Source: Lytechinus pictus (Eukaryota > Echinodermata > Echinoidea > Temnopleuroida > Toxopneustidae). From it: DNA of 64,000 nt. The stretch covers positions 4,566,501-4,630,500 of the forward strand of contig NC_087258.1 in the NCBI RefSeq assembly GCF_037042905.1, written 5' to 3'. Both the position numbers and the translations under genes were made by a program. Positions 48,601 to 57,908 of the stretch are shown here, piece after piece. Each line of letters opens with the position of its first letter. The first letter of the stretch is position 1. The notes beneath the pieces are model-generated. The model was not told the origin of the DNA. It saw only the letters and a list, made by a program, of their open reading frames with translations, and ran no database searches.

Positions 48601-51600
48601 CAGACATTCCTGAAGTCATTTGTAGCTGATTTCTAGCTCTTATGAAAATTTGTGATATGCTTAAGTAATCATACGGCATTACTAGATCACAAAGTGAAAT
48701 AAGAATGAAGAAAAATGGGATCGGACACTCGAGACAGCTGAATATTTTGTGGAATTTCTCATAGACAAACACCTGTTGAAGTTGGCCCAAAAGTTAGTGG
48801 CATGGAAGAGGGTTATTATTCACTGTGTGGTACGTCCTGAAAATGTCTGTTGGCTTTTAAGAGTTGCAATAAAGAAAAACGGGCCAAATATGAAAAGTTG
48901 AGAAAAAAGGAGATGATTTTCCTCTCTTTGAATTTGAGTAAGCCCTGGCTGTAATTATGGGGGTGTATTTAACAGGCATCTCAACCATTCTGAATTTATT
49001 AGAAAGAATCTGAAACATTCAGAGCTTATGTTTAAATAGGCGTCATGGTAACCTTGTGACCACATTGCTTCCTCTTTTGCAACCGTAGGCCATTCTCGAA
49101 ACACTTAGTTTAGTGTCTTTCATGTTTTTACTTCTTTCTCGTTTCCAGGGAGATGGTAGAACGTACTCATATGTTGCAGGGTTGTCTTCAGATGAGTTTC
49201 CTGACTGGGAAGCCATTATGCAGCTATCTAAACTCATCCCTAAGATATGCCACAGTGTTAATAGGTAAGTGAAACCTTGGCCCCGTCCTACAAAGAGTCA
49301 CGATTGATCCGATCAATCATAACTCTATGGAAATCCTACAGTGTCATATTTTACACAATGTCCTTTGTATGCAAGAGAAGCGCAGTGAATTTTCAAGAAA
49401 ACAATGAATGCATGAATATACATCACAGCTAGAAAATATTTTGAACAAACATGCATGATAGATGTTGAGGTTGCTGGCCATTGATCGGATCAATTGTAAC
49501 TCTTTGTAAGACTAGGCCCAGATCCATACACAAGAAGAGTGTATGTATCATGGGGGTTGGTTTCACAGGATGTTATGTAGTTTTAGAGACATGTCTGAAT
49601 AATGTTTGCCAACAAGGTGGTCCTAAAACAGGATTTCCTCTGTATTGGAATCCAATTTGGGGCATATCAGGCTTGTCATAAATTCTTGTTTGTAGTTGTG
49701 TTGGTCTGTGACCTTTCCTTCAACTAGTTTGTCTTTTTTAATTCCGTTAAGGGTCCTGCTTCATAAAACGTAACATTAAAAATGAATGAATTCTATGACA
49801 AATCTTCTCTCAGTCAATCAAAGTACATTATTTTAATAGCGCCCTCACTCAGAGGATATAGGAATATGCGTAAATGGAGTTGTCAGAGATGCGCCAGCTG
49901 CAGATCTCAAACGCATGCAAGGCTATGGCTTTAGCCTCTAAGATGGCGGCACAATGATGTTATTGCATAGGGTCGTTAGCTTAATACAGTAGCTTGCGAC
50001 TTTTCATTGATAACTAGATTTAAGAAATAAGAAACCATACTGATTTATGAAGTTGATCTTCATTAGTATGTAAAATGCCCTTTAGAGCAATCATAATCAA
50101 ATACAGAGTAATTAATGGTATATGCATCATTGTATGTTTCAAGATTCTTTAAAAAATAAGAGTGACTCCTAAAAGATTGCTCGAAATCACAGAAATTAGT
50201 TATCCTTTAATTTGAACTAACAGGTCAAAGCATTCCATATTACATCATTTTAACCTGGGTTTTTTAAATGGTGATTATCATTGGTGGGTTCAGTATAACC
50301 ATGGGCCATGTTCTTTATAATGATGTTTGATTATGCCAAATAAATGATAATAATGAGAAGAATCAGCTGGAATCATATTATGCATGTTGATCCATCTGCT
50401 CATGTAATCCACCTTTGCGATTAACCCACCTTCAAACCATTATTTTCATCCTATTTTTAGGATTGTTTATATCTTTGGTGAGCCGGTGATGGAAACCATT
50501 CAGGATGTAACGCCGACCTTCCTCACTCCAAACGTCCTGGGGACGTTGAGACAGGCAGACTTCTACGCCAGAGAAGAGCTCATGAATAGTGGTTAGTATG
50601 AGGATTGGGAGAATGAAGAGGATGACAATGGTGATGAAGATGATTGTGACAGGGAGGAGGAGGAGTAAAAGATGATGATCATGGTGTTGATGGTGATGGG
50701 GAGGTGAAAGAAAGGATAGTGATGATGGTGATGATGATGGTGATGATGATGGTGGTGGTGGTGGTGGTGGTGATGATGATTATGATGATGGAGATGATGA
50801 TGATGGTGGTGGTGGTGATGATGATGATGGTGATGGTGGTGGTGGTGGTGGTGGTGATGATGATTATGATGATGGAGATGATGATGATGGTGGTGGTGGT
50901 GGTGGTGGTGATGATGATTATGATGATGGAGATGATGATGATGGTGGTGGTGGTGATGATGATGATGGTGATGATGATGATTCATTTCAAATCATCACAT
51001 TTTGTCGACATCAAAACCATGTGCAATGCAGGAAAGCCAATGTAGAAACATGCGTAGCACCTTTTAAGCGGCGTACTCTGACTTGTAAGATTCCTAAAAT
51101 ACAGGTGCGAATTCTTTGATAATAACAGTTTTAACTCACAGAAATTAATTTCTTCATGATTTAAAACAAATGTAGACATGTGAGGTGAATTTTGAAATGA
51201 GCCGTAAACTTCAAACTGGTCTTTTTTCTCAGGTTATTACAAGAAGATAAGTCAGATGCCAATCATACTTGCCCCTATCCACTTTGACCGTGATCCCGTC
51301 ATGCACCAGCCTTCGTGTCAGCGTAGTGTCGCTATCAGGACTTTCATCACCAATGACTTCATGACAGGAATCCCTGCCCAGCCAGGCAAACACATACCAG
51401 AAGAAGTAAGTAATAATTCACTGGGTGATAAAAGGTTTAAATGTGGTGTGACATTGTGAGTCAATAAGAATATTTAAGATACGGTAGAACAATATTGTAT
51501 TAAAAGAAGGATTTTAAAGGTATTGCGATATAAGAGAAAATAAGGATTTCAAAGGTAATGTAACGTGAGGAAATAAAGATTTTAAAAGTAATGTAACATT

Positions 51601-53436
51601 TTTCAGAAATAACGATTTTAAAGGAAGTGCAACAGATTGAGAAAATAAAACTGAAAGCAAGCAGTTTCTTTATCTCAATAATGTATAGTCATTTCTCTCT
51701 TGTAAATTGTCACTTTTTGTTCTTTTTGTTGTTGATATACCTTGTTCAATTCTTTTTCTTATCCTTTCTTTAACATGTAATTCATTCTTGTTACCAATAT
51801 CCTGGGAAGTGCTCTTGTACAAAGCCTTTTGGATTTATTTCTGCAGTTCCCCATTTCATTTTCATTTTTGTCTCACCTGCATAGCAGAGTGAGACTATAG
51901 GCGCCGCTTTTCCGACGGCGGTGGCAGCGTCAACACCAAATCTTAACCGAAGGTTGAGTTTTATAAATGACAGCATAACTTAGAAAGTATATGGACCTAG
52001 TTCATGAAACTTGGACATAAGGTTAATCAAGTATTACTGAACATCCTGCATGAGTTTCACGTCACATTACCAAGGTCAAAGGTCATTTAGGGTCAATGAA
52101 CTTTGGCCAAATTGGGGGTATCTGTTGAATTACCATCATAACTTTGAAAGTTTATGGATCTGATTCATGAAACTTGGACATAATAGTAATCAAGTATCAC
52201 TGAACATCCTGTGCAAGTTTCAGGTCACATGATTAAGGTCAATGAACTTTGGCTAAATTGGGGGTATTTGTTGAATTACCATCATAACTTTGAAAGTATA
52301 TTGGTCTAGTTCATAAAACTTGGACATAAGAGTAATCAAGTATCACTGAACATCCTGTGCGCATTTCAGGTCACATGACCAAGGTCAAAGGTCAGTGAAC
52401 TTTGGCCATAATGGGGGTATCTGTTGAATTACCATCATAACTTTTAAAGTTTATGGATCTGACTCATGAAACTTGGACATAAGAGTAATCAAGTATCACT
52501 GAACATCCTGTGCGAGTTTCAGGTCACATGATCAAGGTCAAAGGTCATGTAGGGTCAATTAATTTTGGCCATGTTGGGTTTTTTTGTTGAAGTACCATCA
52601 TATCTCTATAAGTGTATTGGTCTAGATCATAAAACGTGGACATAAGAGTAACCAAGTATCACTGAACATCCTGTGAGTTTCAGGTCACATGACCAAGGTC
52701 AAAGGTCAATGGATATTGGCCATGTTGGGGGTATTTGTTGAATTACCATCATAACTCTGTAAGTATATTGGTCTAGTTCATAAAACTTGGACATAAGAGT
52801 CGTCAAGTATCACTGAACATTTCATGCGAGTTTCAGGTCACATGACCAAAGTCAAAGGTCATTTAAGGTCATTGAACTTTGGCCATTTTAGAGGTAATTA
52901 TTAGATTGCTGTCATAACTTTCAAAGTTTATAGATATAGTGTATAAAATGTGGATATAGGGGTAATCAAGTATCACTGACAAGTTTTAGGTCACATTATC
53001 AAGGTCAAATGTCAATGAACATAGTATTGTATCATTTGAATGGTGTTTTTTGTGAATAATTATTAAAAGGTTGTTTTTCAAAGTCAGCACTGCTGCTATA
53101 TTGAATCGCGTGATGCAGGTGAGACCGCCAGAGGCATTCCACTTGTTATACTTTTGCTTGTAAACTAGTTTCTTATATTTTATTATATTATGTGTATTTT
53201 AATCGAGAATGAAATAAATGCAAATTGATTTAAATTGAATTGAAAATAAAAATAATCATAAAAGTAGTATCAAGTATGTATCTGTTAGCTCACTGATCAT
53301 TATACTTATTTTCTTTTTTCCTCATTTTATTTAGGTCGTTATGAGGATAGTGAAGGCTGTTTACAGCGTGCCGGGGATATCACGAGTCATGTACGACCTC
53401 ACGGCAAAACCACCAGGAACAACCGAATGGGAATGA
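33572..53436 (+). CDS. GMPS: GMP synthase (glutamine-hydrolysing), complete, 16 coding exons, 683 aa
   Basis: GMP synthase converts XMP, ATP and glutamine to GMP in the cytosol, the last step of de novo guanine nucleotide synthesis. Sixteen exons with matching phases give 2,052 nt (683 aa; human is 693). The N-terminal class I glutamine amidotransferase domain (about residues 16-205) has the nucleophile Cys94 in [10 protein letters not shown] and the triad partners His180 and Glu182 in VQFHPEVD. The ATP-pyrophosphatase domain has the P-loop SGGVDS (234-239), [32 protein letters not shown] and THHNDTEL. The C-terminal dimerisation and XMP-binding domain includes RHPFPGPGLAIR, HFDRDP, PSCQRSV, FMTGIP and the end KPPGTTEWE. 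All catalytic motifs are intact. Exons: 33572-33658, 35764-35855, 36340-36454, 36976-37073, 40147-40250, 40849-41042, 43538-43591, 44081-44192, 44706-44918, 45332-45550, 47799-47914, 48395-48520, 49149-49264, 50461-50591, 51233-51405, 53335-53436. Confidence 0.97.
33822..34544. mobile_element. Foldback element in GMPS intron 1, TTAAAGGGGAATGAAAC family
   Basis: Arms are nearly identical: CACTTCTATCAGTAGATCAT on the left mirrors ATGATCTACTGATAGAAGTG on the right, with matching stretches around GGAGATCCTCAAATTGGCAA and GACAAAGATGTGTGATGTCA. No coding sequence. Confidence 0.8.
34661..35257. mobile_element. Foldback element, TTAAAGGGGAATCCAG...GGATTCCCCTTTAA
   Basis: Inverted ends TTAAAGGGGAATCCAGCC / GGTTGGATTCCCCTTTAA, and mirrored GGTGAAAGTTTGAA / TTCAAACTTTCACC. 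It lies 120 bp after the previous foldback in the same intron. Confidence 0.75.
35764..35855 (+). CDS. GMPS: GMPS exon 2
   Basis: Encodes [20 protein letters not shown] and [10 protein letters not shown]; matches VIDR(R/K)VREL...SEI(F/L)PLETPAF of animal GMPS. Acceptor TACTAG, donor CAA|GTAAGT, phase 2. Confidence 0.95.
36340..36454 (+). CDS. GMPS: GMPS exon 3 (glutaminase nucleophile)
   Basis: Encodes [17 protein letters not shown] and [10 protein letters not shown] with the catalytic cysteine of the amidotransferase. Acceptor CTCTTTAG, donor GCAG|GTGAGA. Confidence 0.97.
36515..36790. repeat. (GAT)n/(GGTGAT)n array in GMPS intron 3
   Basis: Imperfect GAT and GGTGAT triplets, starting about 60 bp after the exon 3 donor. 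Both strands give spurious poly-Met or poly-His frames. Confidence 0.95.
36976..37073 (+). CDS. GMPS: GMPS exon 4
   Basis: Encodes [20 protein letters not shown] and [12 protein letters not shown]; matches the MMNK.FGG.VHKK segment of human GMPS. Acceptor TTTTCACAG, donor TAG|GTGAGT. Confidence 0.95.
37155..37318. mobile_element. Hairpin MITE in GMPS intron 4, GGGTGTGTTTCATAAAGCTG ends
   Basis: Arms GGTGATCCTTTCTTGTG and CACAAGAAAGGATCACC, then CGAACAGCTTTATGAAACAG at the right. A sister copy is at 59,127-59,300. Confidence 0.75.
38621..39952. mobile_element. GTCTCGCCTGC element, copy A (nuclear-receptor half-site array)
   Basis: It starts with hairpin GTCTCGCCTGCATAGCAGAG...CGAGAC and ends GCAGGCGAGACTGCCAGAGG...TTCCACTTGT, giving 11-bp inverted ends (GTCTCGCCTGC / GCAGGCGAGAC). 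The interior is about seven diverged units of roughly 150 bp built on TCAGGTCACATGACCAAGGT, TTAGGGTCAATGAACTTTGG, ACCATCATAACTTTGAAAG and ATGGATCTAGTTCATGAAAC. Perfect direct repeats AGGTCA-A-AGGTCA are at 38827 and 39182. Non-coding; lies in GMPS intron 4. Confidence 0.85.
40147..40250 (+). CDS. GMPS: GMPS exon 5
   Basis: Encodes [20 protein letters not shown] and [14 protein letters not shown], containing the conserved LTHGDS motif. Acceptor CCTTACAG, donor GCAT|GTAAGT. Confidence 0.95.
40849..41042 (+). CDS. GMPS: GMPS exon 6 (His-Glu of the glutaminase triad)
   Basis: Encodes [20 protein letters not shown], then [15 protein letters not shown] and the linker into the ATP-pyrophosphatase domain ([11 protein letters not shown]). 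Acceptor CCATACAG, donor CTG|GTAGGT. Confidence 0.97.
41518..42827. mobile_element. hAT-like non-autonomous element in GMPS intron 6
   Basis: 1,310 bp with perfect 14-bp ends CAGAGATGCCAACC / GGTTGGCATCTCTG, of the CAGRG type seen in hAT elements, and CATTCC flanking both sides (part of a possible target duplication). Inside are a CRE (TGACGTCA at about 41,971), a TGTATTG-rich tract, long C and T runs, and a hairpin module GAGCTCCGGCCCG at 42,225-42,262 resembling the ends of the 14.9-kb foldback. No transposase. Confidence 0.7.
43031..43340. mobile_element. MITE, GGCCCGTATTCTGAAGTC ends, GMPS intron 6
   Basis: Inverted ends GGCCCGTATTCTGAAGTCAG / GACTTTAGAATACGGGCC, with GGTTTAACTTAGACC mirrored by AAGTTAAACCC. 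A diverged relative is at 53,649-53,938. Confidence 0.75.
43538..43591 (+). CDS. GMPS: GMPS exon 7 (P-loop micro-exon, 54 nt)
   Basis: Encodes [18 protein letters not shown], the SGGVDS pyrophosphate-binding loop, alone in an 18-codon exon. Acceptor TTTATCTCAG, donor GAAA|GTAAGT. Skipping it would keep the frame but abolish ATP-pyrophosphatase function. Confidence 0.95.
44081..44192 (+). CDS. GMPS: GMPS exon 8
   Basis: Encodes [20 protein letters not shown] and [17 protein letters not shown], with the conserved HIDNGFMR motif. Acceptor CTTTTTGCAG, donor AAAG|GTAAGT. Confidence 0.95.
44706..44918 (+). CDS. GMPS: GMPS exon 9
   Basis: Encodes [39 protein letters not shown] and [13 protein letters not shown] to ILAQ. 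Acceptor TTCTCTCAG, donor CAGG|GTAGGT. A decayed copy of its 3' third with the donor lies 256 bp downstream. Confidence 0.95.
45095..45203 (+). repeat. Decayed tandem copy of the 3' end of GMPS exon 9 plus donor
   Basis: Reads [20 protein letters not shown] then [13 protein letters not shown], against [23 protein letters not shown] and the intron translation GRSGSFILE at the real exon. The donor GTAGGTCAGGGTCAT is retained, but there is no acceptor, so it is not a usable internal exon by itself. Confidence 0.85.
45332..45550 (+). CDS. GMPS: GMPS exon 10
   Basis: Encodes [39 protein letters not shown], then [20 protein letters not shown] and RHPFP; the conserved TLRPDLIES and THHND motifs are present. 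Acceptor TTTTTTCCAG, donor CCAG|GTACAG. Confidence 0.96.
45722..45882. mobile_element. MITE, GGGCACCATTTCATAAA ends, GMPS intron 10
   Basis: Ends AGGGCACCATTTCATAAATG / CTTTTTATGAAATGGGGCCC, with TTGCTATGATAGCAA mirrored by TTGCTCTCATAGCAA. Member of the GTTTCATAAA-ended superfamily in this window. Confidence 0.7.
46632..47649. mobile_element. GTCTCGCCTGC element, copy B
   Basis: Same ends and units as copy A, with fewer internal units. It keeps a GGCGGC run just inside the left end. Perfect AGGTCA-A-AGGTCA repeats are at 46840, 47032 and 47359. It lies in GMPS intron 10. Confidence 0.85.
47799..47914 (+). CDS. GMPS: GMPS exon 11
   Basis: Encodes [20 protein letters not shown] and the following segment to ESMDK, completing the RHPFPGPGLAIR motif at the start of the C-terminal domain. 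Acceptor TTTCTATAG, donor AAG|GTAAGG. Confidence 0.95.
48127..48345 (+). repeat. Two decayed upstream copies of the start of GMPS exon 12
   Basis: Copy 1 (from 48127) keeps an open frame ([20 protein letters not shown]) but has lost the acceptor AG. Copy 2 (from 48279) keeps the acceptor TTTTCTCCTTAG and [15 protein letters not shown], then a TAA stop. The real exon starts at 48395 with [17 protein letters not shown]. Spacings are 152 and 116 bp. Confidence 0.87.
48395..48520 (+). CDS. GMPS: GMPS exon 12 (functional copy of a triplicated exon start)
   Basis: Encodes [20 protein letters not shown] and [22 protein letters not shown]; matches KPHTLLQRV...LPIKTVGVQ of human GMPS. Acceptor TTCTCCTTAG, donor TCAG|GTAAGC. 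Confidence 0.95.
49149..49264 (+). CDS. GMPS: GMPS exon 13
   Basis: Encodes [20 protein letters not shown] and [18 protein letters not shown], matching QGD.R(S/T)YSYV.G(I/L)SS of animal enzymes. Acceptor CGTTTCCAG, donor ATAG|GTAAGT. Confidence 0.95.
49279..49519. mobile_element. MITE, GGCCCCGTCCTACAAAGAG ends, GMPS intron 13
   Basis: Ends GGCCCCGTCCTACAAAGAGT / AACTCTTTGTAAGACTAGGC, with GATTGATCCGATCAAT mirrored by ATTGATCGGATCAAT. Confidence 0.65.
50461..50591 (+). CDS. GMPS: GMPS exon 14
   Basis: Encodes [34 protein letters not shown] and YAREELMNS, with the conserved DVTPTFLT and TLRQADF blocks. Acceptor CTATTTTTAG, donor AGTG|GTTAGT, slightly non-consensus and followed almost at once by a GAT-repeat array. 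Confidence 0.95.
50596..50985. repeat. (GAT/GGT)n array with higher-order units, GMPS intron 14
   Basis: Begins within 10 bp of the exon 14 donor. The block GATTATGATGATGGAGATG recurs at about 50778, 50862 and 50916, separated by GGT runs, so the array has higher-order structure. Poly-Met and poly-His frames here are artefacts. Confidence 0.93.
51233..51405 (+). CDS. GMPS: GMPS exon 15
   Basis: Encodes [40 protein letters not shown] and [12 protein letters not shown]; contains the XMP-binding HFDRDP and QPSCQRSV motifs. Acceptor TTTTTCTCAG, donor GAA|GTAAGT. Confidence 0.97.
51870..53147. mobile_element. GTCTCGCCTGC element, copy C
   Basis: Same family as copies A and B, with slightly changed ends (GTCTCACCTGC / GCAGGTGAGAC). 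It contains the most intact AGGTCA-A-AGGTCA repeats, at 52073, 52382, 52535 and 52696. It lies in GMPS intron 15 and ends about 190 bp before the last exon. Confidence 0.85.
53335..53436 (+). CDS. GMPS: GMPS exon 16 (stop codon)
   Basis: Encodes [20 protein letters not shown] and [13 protein letters not shown], then TGA at 53434-53436. The EW(E/D) C-terminus is invariant in GMP synthases. Acceptor TTTTATTTAG. Confidence 0.97.
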   Translation, partial: VVMRIVKAVYSVPGISRVMYDLTAKPPGTTEWE

Positions 53437-53648
53437 TAACGTCGGATTTCAGGACTTTTCATGAAGGACAAGTCAAACTGGTCGGCCAAGATACACTTAC
53501 ATTCAGGGGGCAGAAGGAGAGGAAGGGCCTGAGACGGAATGTGATTATCCGGCCGCTGTTTTTGTGAAGGAGATTTAGAACCTGCAGGGATGTAAAGAGG
53601 AATTAAGAAGATTTTGAAAATACCCTAACCAGAGTTAGACTCGATAGC

Positions 53649-53938
53649 TTGAATTCTGAATCCGGATTTAATTTAATTTCTGGTCTAAAGATGTGGTTTC
53701 ACTATGGATAGCCACTTGTGATGCATCTTTCTCGCTGTATTAGTTCATTTGATGCCTGATTCATTCAAAACTGTCAGGGAATAATTAATAGAAATATTTT
53801 TTCACTATCATTAAGAGCATGGGGAAGAACACAGTAAATATAAAAAATATACAAAGTAAATAAAAATGTTGACAATTTTGGCTTCCCTTAATTAAGTATA
53901 TTAGCCTCAGTTTAACTGGACTTCGGAATGTGGGCTAT
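53649..53938. mobile_element. Diverged MITE in GMPS 3'UTR
   Basis: CTTGAATTCTGAATCCGG at the left and ACTTCGGAATGTGGGC at the right resemble the ends of the element at 43,031. Confidence 0.5.
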
Positions 53939-54596
53939 TAAGAACATGTAGTTAGTGAATAACGTGTAATTATTAAGTGTAATTTACTGCTGTCTCACAT
54001 TTGAGTATTTCGCTTGCTTCTAACTGCGTATTGTTCAAACAGAGACCTATGCAGACATGTAATAAATCACAGTCAAGGATGCTCACCAACAACAATTACA
54101 GTACCGATATACAATATTTTTGTTGAAAAGAAATTTGAAATAACACAGCCACTTCTATGGTTTGATTTGATAAATTGAGTTACGATACATGATTATGGGA
54201 TACATTTATAAGCAAACCATGTTTATCATTTTGCAAATATACAATAATATAATCTTTAAAAAATTATGGCTTTTATAAAGTGATTATTTGTATTTCTATT
54301 TATATCTGCTCTTTCCTATTTGCTGTTCATTCATTGAGACTACTGAAATATGACAAGTTTCATAACCCTCATAGAAAGTAATTAAGGTATGTATGAAGGC
54401 ATAGAGTTAGTAGAAATAATTATGGTTATAAAATATCTAATTTATGTAATCATATACGTTTTGAAGTGGTTGTAAAATTACTATTTTTGTAGAAATTTTA
54501 TTGACAGGGTTTGATAGAGTTTTTAATTGGACATAGATAGAATTTATTGAATAGTGTTTGATTTATTTTTGGATGCATTTTGTGATTTTTTTAGTT

Positions 54597-54755
54597 CAGG
54601 GCCCATTTTATAATGAATTACAACTATGATGACTTTTCGATTTTTGTAACTACCATGGAAAGCTTGATTGTGATTGGCTGTTGAGCCCTGTTTCCATGGT
54701 AGTTGCCATTATGGCAAAGTTACAATAGTTGCAAGTCCTTTATGAAACGGTGACC
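54597..54755. mobile_element. MITE, GGGCCCATTTTATAA ends
   Basis: Same family as 11,677-11,839: shares ACTACCATGGAAAGCTTGAT, TGATTGGCTGTTGAG, TTCCATGGTAGTTGCC and AAGTCCTTTATGAAACGG. Confidence 0.75.
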
Positions 54756-56017
54756 ATATTGATTTTTTTCTGTTTAAATGTTTATCTCCTAATGCGTGCC
54801 ATGTCAGTCAATACAGTCTATTGAAGGAACAGTATGGGCGTTGTTGCAAATCACATTCTACAGAAAATGATTTAACACTGGTCAACACTGAATTTGCTCT
54901 TTGTAGCACAACACTTTGAGTTCATGGCCGTTAACATTTACTCACTCAGTGGGCTACATGTGACATGGTTCCAGCCCTGTCATAGCACTATTTTCCTTAG
55001 GTAAGGCATTATACACAAACCTGCCATTCTCCACCTTCTTGTTTGCAATGTCCTCTTTACTCCTTGAATGAGTGGGTTAAACACTCGAAATTGCTATTCC
55101 AAAACAAGTGTGTTTGCATCATCATGGCAACCATTCAAAACCTGGGTGGAGAGTGGCAAATACATTTTTTAACAAAGCGCAAAGTGGTTTAAATTTCTGT
55201 TTGAACTATGCTGTGAAACGCCATGAAGATTCTGTTATTTTACTTATGGTTACACAATATCTGCCATACTTTATATTAGCTGTGAGAAAGCTTTTCATTC
55301 CGTCTTGTGCGATTTTGTTAAATATCACTGACCTGCAGTTCATGTAACATATGATTTTTGTTTCCAAATCATTTCTATCTTTGTTATATTTCTTTCGTTG
55401 TTTGGGGGGATTGTTCGTTTGCACAATTGAATGTTGGAAGTCATTTATAGGAATTTTGAATAGTGCTGAAAGAGGTCTTGCCACAACTTTTTCAGAAAGT
55501 TATTATGATTTCTTGAATATCCACTTTGATATTTTAATTCAATCTAAGTGAGAATTAAAGGGAAGTTCTCATGAGGTAATTAAAAATGATAATTGAGAAC
55601 TTTAATCCAATGGTCCTCTGGTGGCTTACTTTCAAGCTTTCATGCTTTCAGAGCAATTGGGGAAATGAAATCAGCAACTAAATATTTGTATGTATGTCAG
55701 GTGCTATTTCATCAATCTGCCATTGGCTTAAGTTTAGATTATAATATTGAATACGATAGGCAGTTTATTAATTACTGGTAAGTAGGTTTGATTATTAAGC
55801 ATCTTTATAAAATAGGTGTATTATTTCAAGCATCGCGTTTGGCCAATACGCGTCACATGACATCCAACTTTTTTGTGCACTGCACGGCAGTGTAAAAGGT
55901 GCGCAACGAAAATTTACATTGCATGCTCAAGCAGACCAGTGCAGTAGAAATCCCGGGAGAAGTCCAACAAAACTGTACTGTAACTTTTTTTTTTTTTTCT
56001 GTGTTGCTATTTTAGAA

Positions 56018-56204
56018 AACAAATAATGCACTTGCTCTGTCGTGCGTAAAAGTAAATGCAGAGAAAGCTTGGTTTCTTCAGATGGTGCACACTTGGCTCT
56101 CGTGCACAGTGCGGCACCTATCTAAAGAAACCTTGAGTGCTCTGCATTTCCACTAACGCACTCGGCTGCATGCATTATTTGTATACTGTAGTCATGCCCG
56201 GGTA
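56018..56204. mobile_element. Foldback MITE
   Basis: ACAAATAATGCACTTGCTCT on the left mirrors CTGCATGCATTATTTGTATA on the right. AATGCAGAGAAAGCTTGGTT and TTCTTCAGATGGTGCAC are mirrored by GGCACCTATCTAAAGAAACC and GAGTGCTCTGCATTTCC. Confidence 0.7.
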
Positions 56205-57411
56205 TAAGCAAACATCCATGTATTCTTTATTTGCTGTTGTAAAATAAACTTAATCCTATCTTCTTTTTTCTTGACCTATCCCTCAATTTTTCTGAGGGGT
56301 ATTTTATTGTTTAGCACCGTGACAAGGTGAACAATTCAAGATTGTGGTCTTAATGAGTAGATGGTCTATATGGCCAAGTTCCTGTAATACAGTGACACCT
56401 GTATATAATGACTACCCAAGGGGGGGGGGCAAGATAGTGGTCTTAATGGGCAGGTGGTCTTTGAGCAGTTTTCTGTGATACATGATTGAATGGTCCTTAT
56501 AGGCAAGTGGTCCTCCTATACACATGAGTCTGAAGTAGGTTTGACTTGATTTTAATTCTACTTATTGTCAGTGGGCTGTTAAACCCCCATTTCTCAAAAA
56601 ATTAAAAATAGTGAGGGGAACCCAAATGCTGCCTTTTAGAAAAAAAATTATATTTTAGAATTACGGCAATGGTAGCAACATGATATTGTCTCAAAACAAT
56701 CTCCATATTCTCTAGTTGTAACTCTATAATCAAGCTTTTTCTGTGAGGTGCCCTAAAAATTGTTGATTTTCAGATATGAGATTTCAAAAGCCCAGCGATG
56801 AAATACTGTATTGATAACAGTGTGGCTCTTACATGTAATTGAGGAAGACGAAAATGTTGACGAATATTTATCTCCAGTTTTCTTCCATATTGTCATAATC
56901 CAATTGTTGACGATAACGCACAAATTTATTTTTCCATCATTATTATGTACAGTATTGGGGAAGTACAAGAGTCAATAAGTTTTTCAGAGTTCCATAGGGT
57001 ATCGAGGAATTTGTGTATGTCACAACTATCGTATGGGGGCATTGAAGTTTGCAAATGATCGAGTCACAATAAGTAAAATTAGCCTGGGCTCGGTATAAAC
57101 AAAACTTGTTCTTATGGCAGAATATTACACTTAAGTACATTGATCACTAAGTGCAGTCAGGCATATAAACCATTAATAGCATATGATTAATTACCAAGCT
57201 TTGTTAAAAGCCCCAGGTCTATTTTTTGCAATGTAAAGTAAAAATTAAGTCACTATATTGACATTGATTTGTGCAGTGCAAATTTCCAACTGATATTTGA
57301 AATGAATTGCAAATTGGCATCTTGCGACACCCCCTATATCTCTCTTCTAGCTCTGGGGGATGTTTCTCAAAGGTTAAAGTCTGAATATTACGCATAAATT
57401 CCAAGTTTTAT

Positions 57412-57488
57412 GTGGTGATTCTGATTTCTGCTTCAGTCGAAATCTCTCAGATTCTGAGAGATTTGACCGAGGCAGAAATCAGAACCAC
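57412..57488. repeat. Short near-perfect hairpin in GMPS 3'UTR
   Basis: CTGATTTCTGCTTCAGTCGA and AATCTCTCAGA are followed at once by TTCTGAGAGATTTGACCGAG and GCAGAAATCAGAACCAC. The stem is about 33 bp with almost no loop. Confidence 0.8.
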
Positions 57489-57908
57489 AAGAATAGGTTT
57501 GAATAACGTAAAATTCGACTTTGATGTTTTGCATATTCTGGTCTGAAAGAATGCTTGGAGGTAGTTGACTAATTCCATCTACATTGTAGTATGTATAACG
57601 CATCACTTCATTGGTCTCAATATGTTCATGGGACTAGGCCTAGTACATTACAAGCCAAATGTCGTGTTCATATTAGCTCTCAGTCGCAACATTTATTCAG
57701 ACTGAAATCTCTGTGAAACTCCCTGGTTTCAGACTTGTTCTAAAGTGCCTCTATTTGAAATACATCCAAGTGTTACTTTCCTCTCGTGTGTTGATTGTAT
57801 CATGTACTTTTCACATTGCACTGTATGTGTTTTACTCTTATTTCTTGAATGTGAATGGACTGTTATTGTATTATATGAGTATATTATGAAATGCTAAAAT
57901 TATTCATG

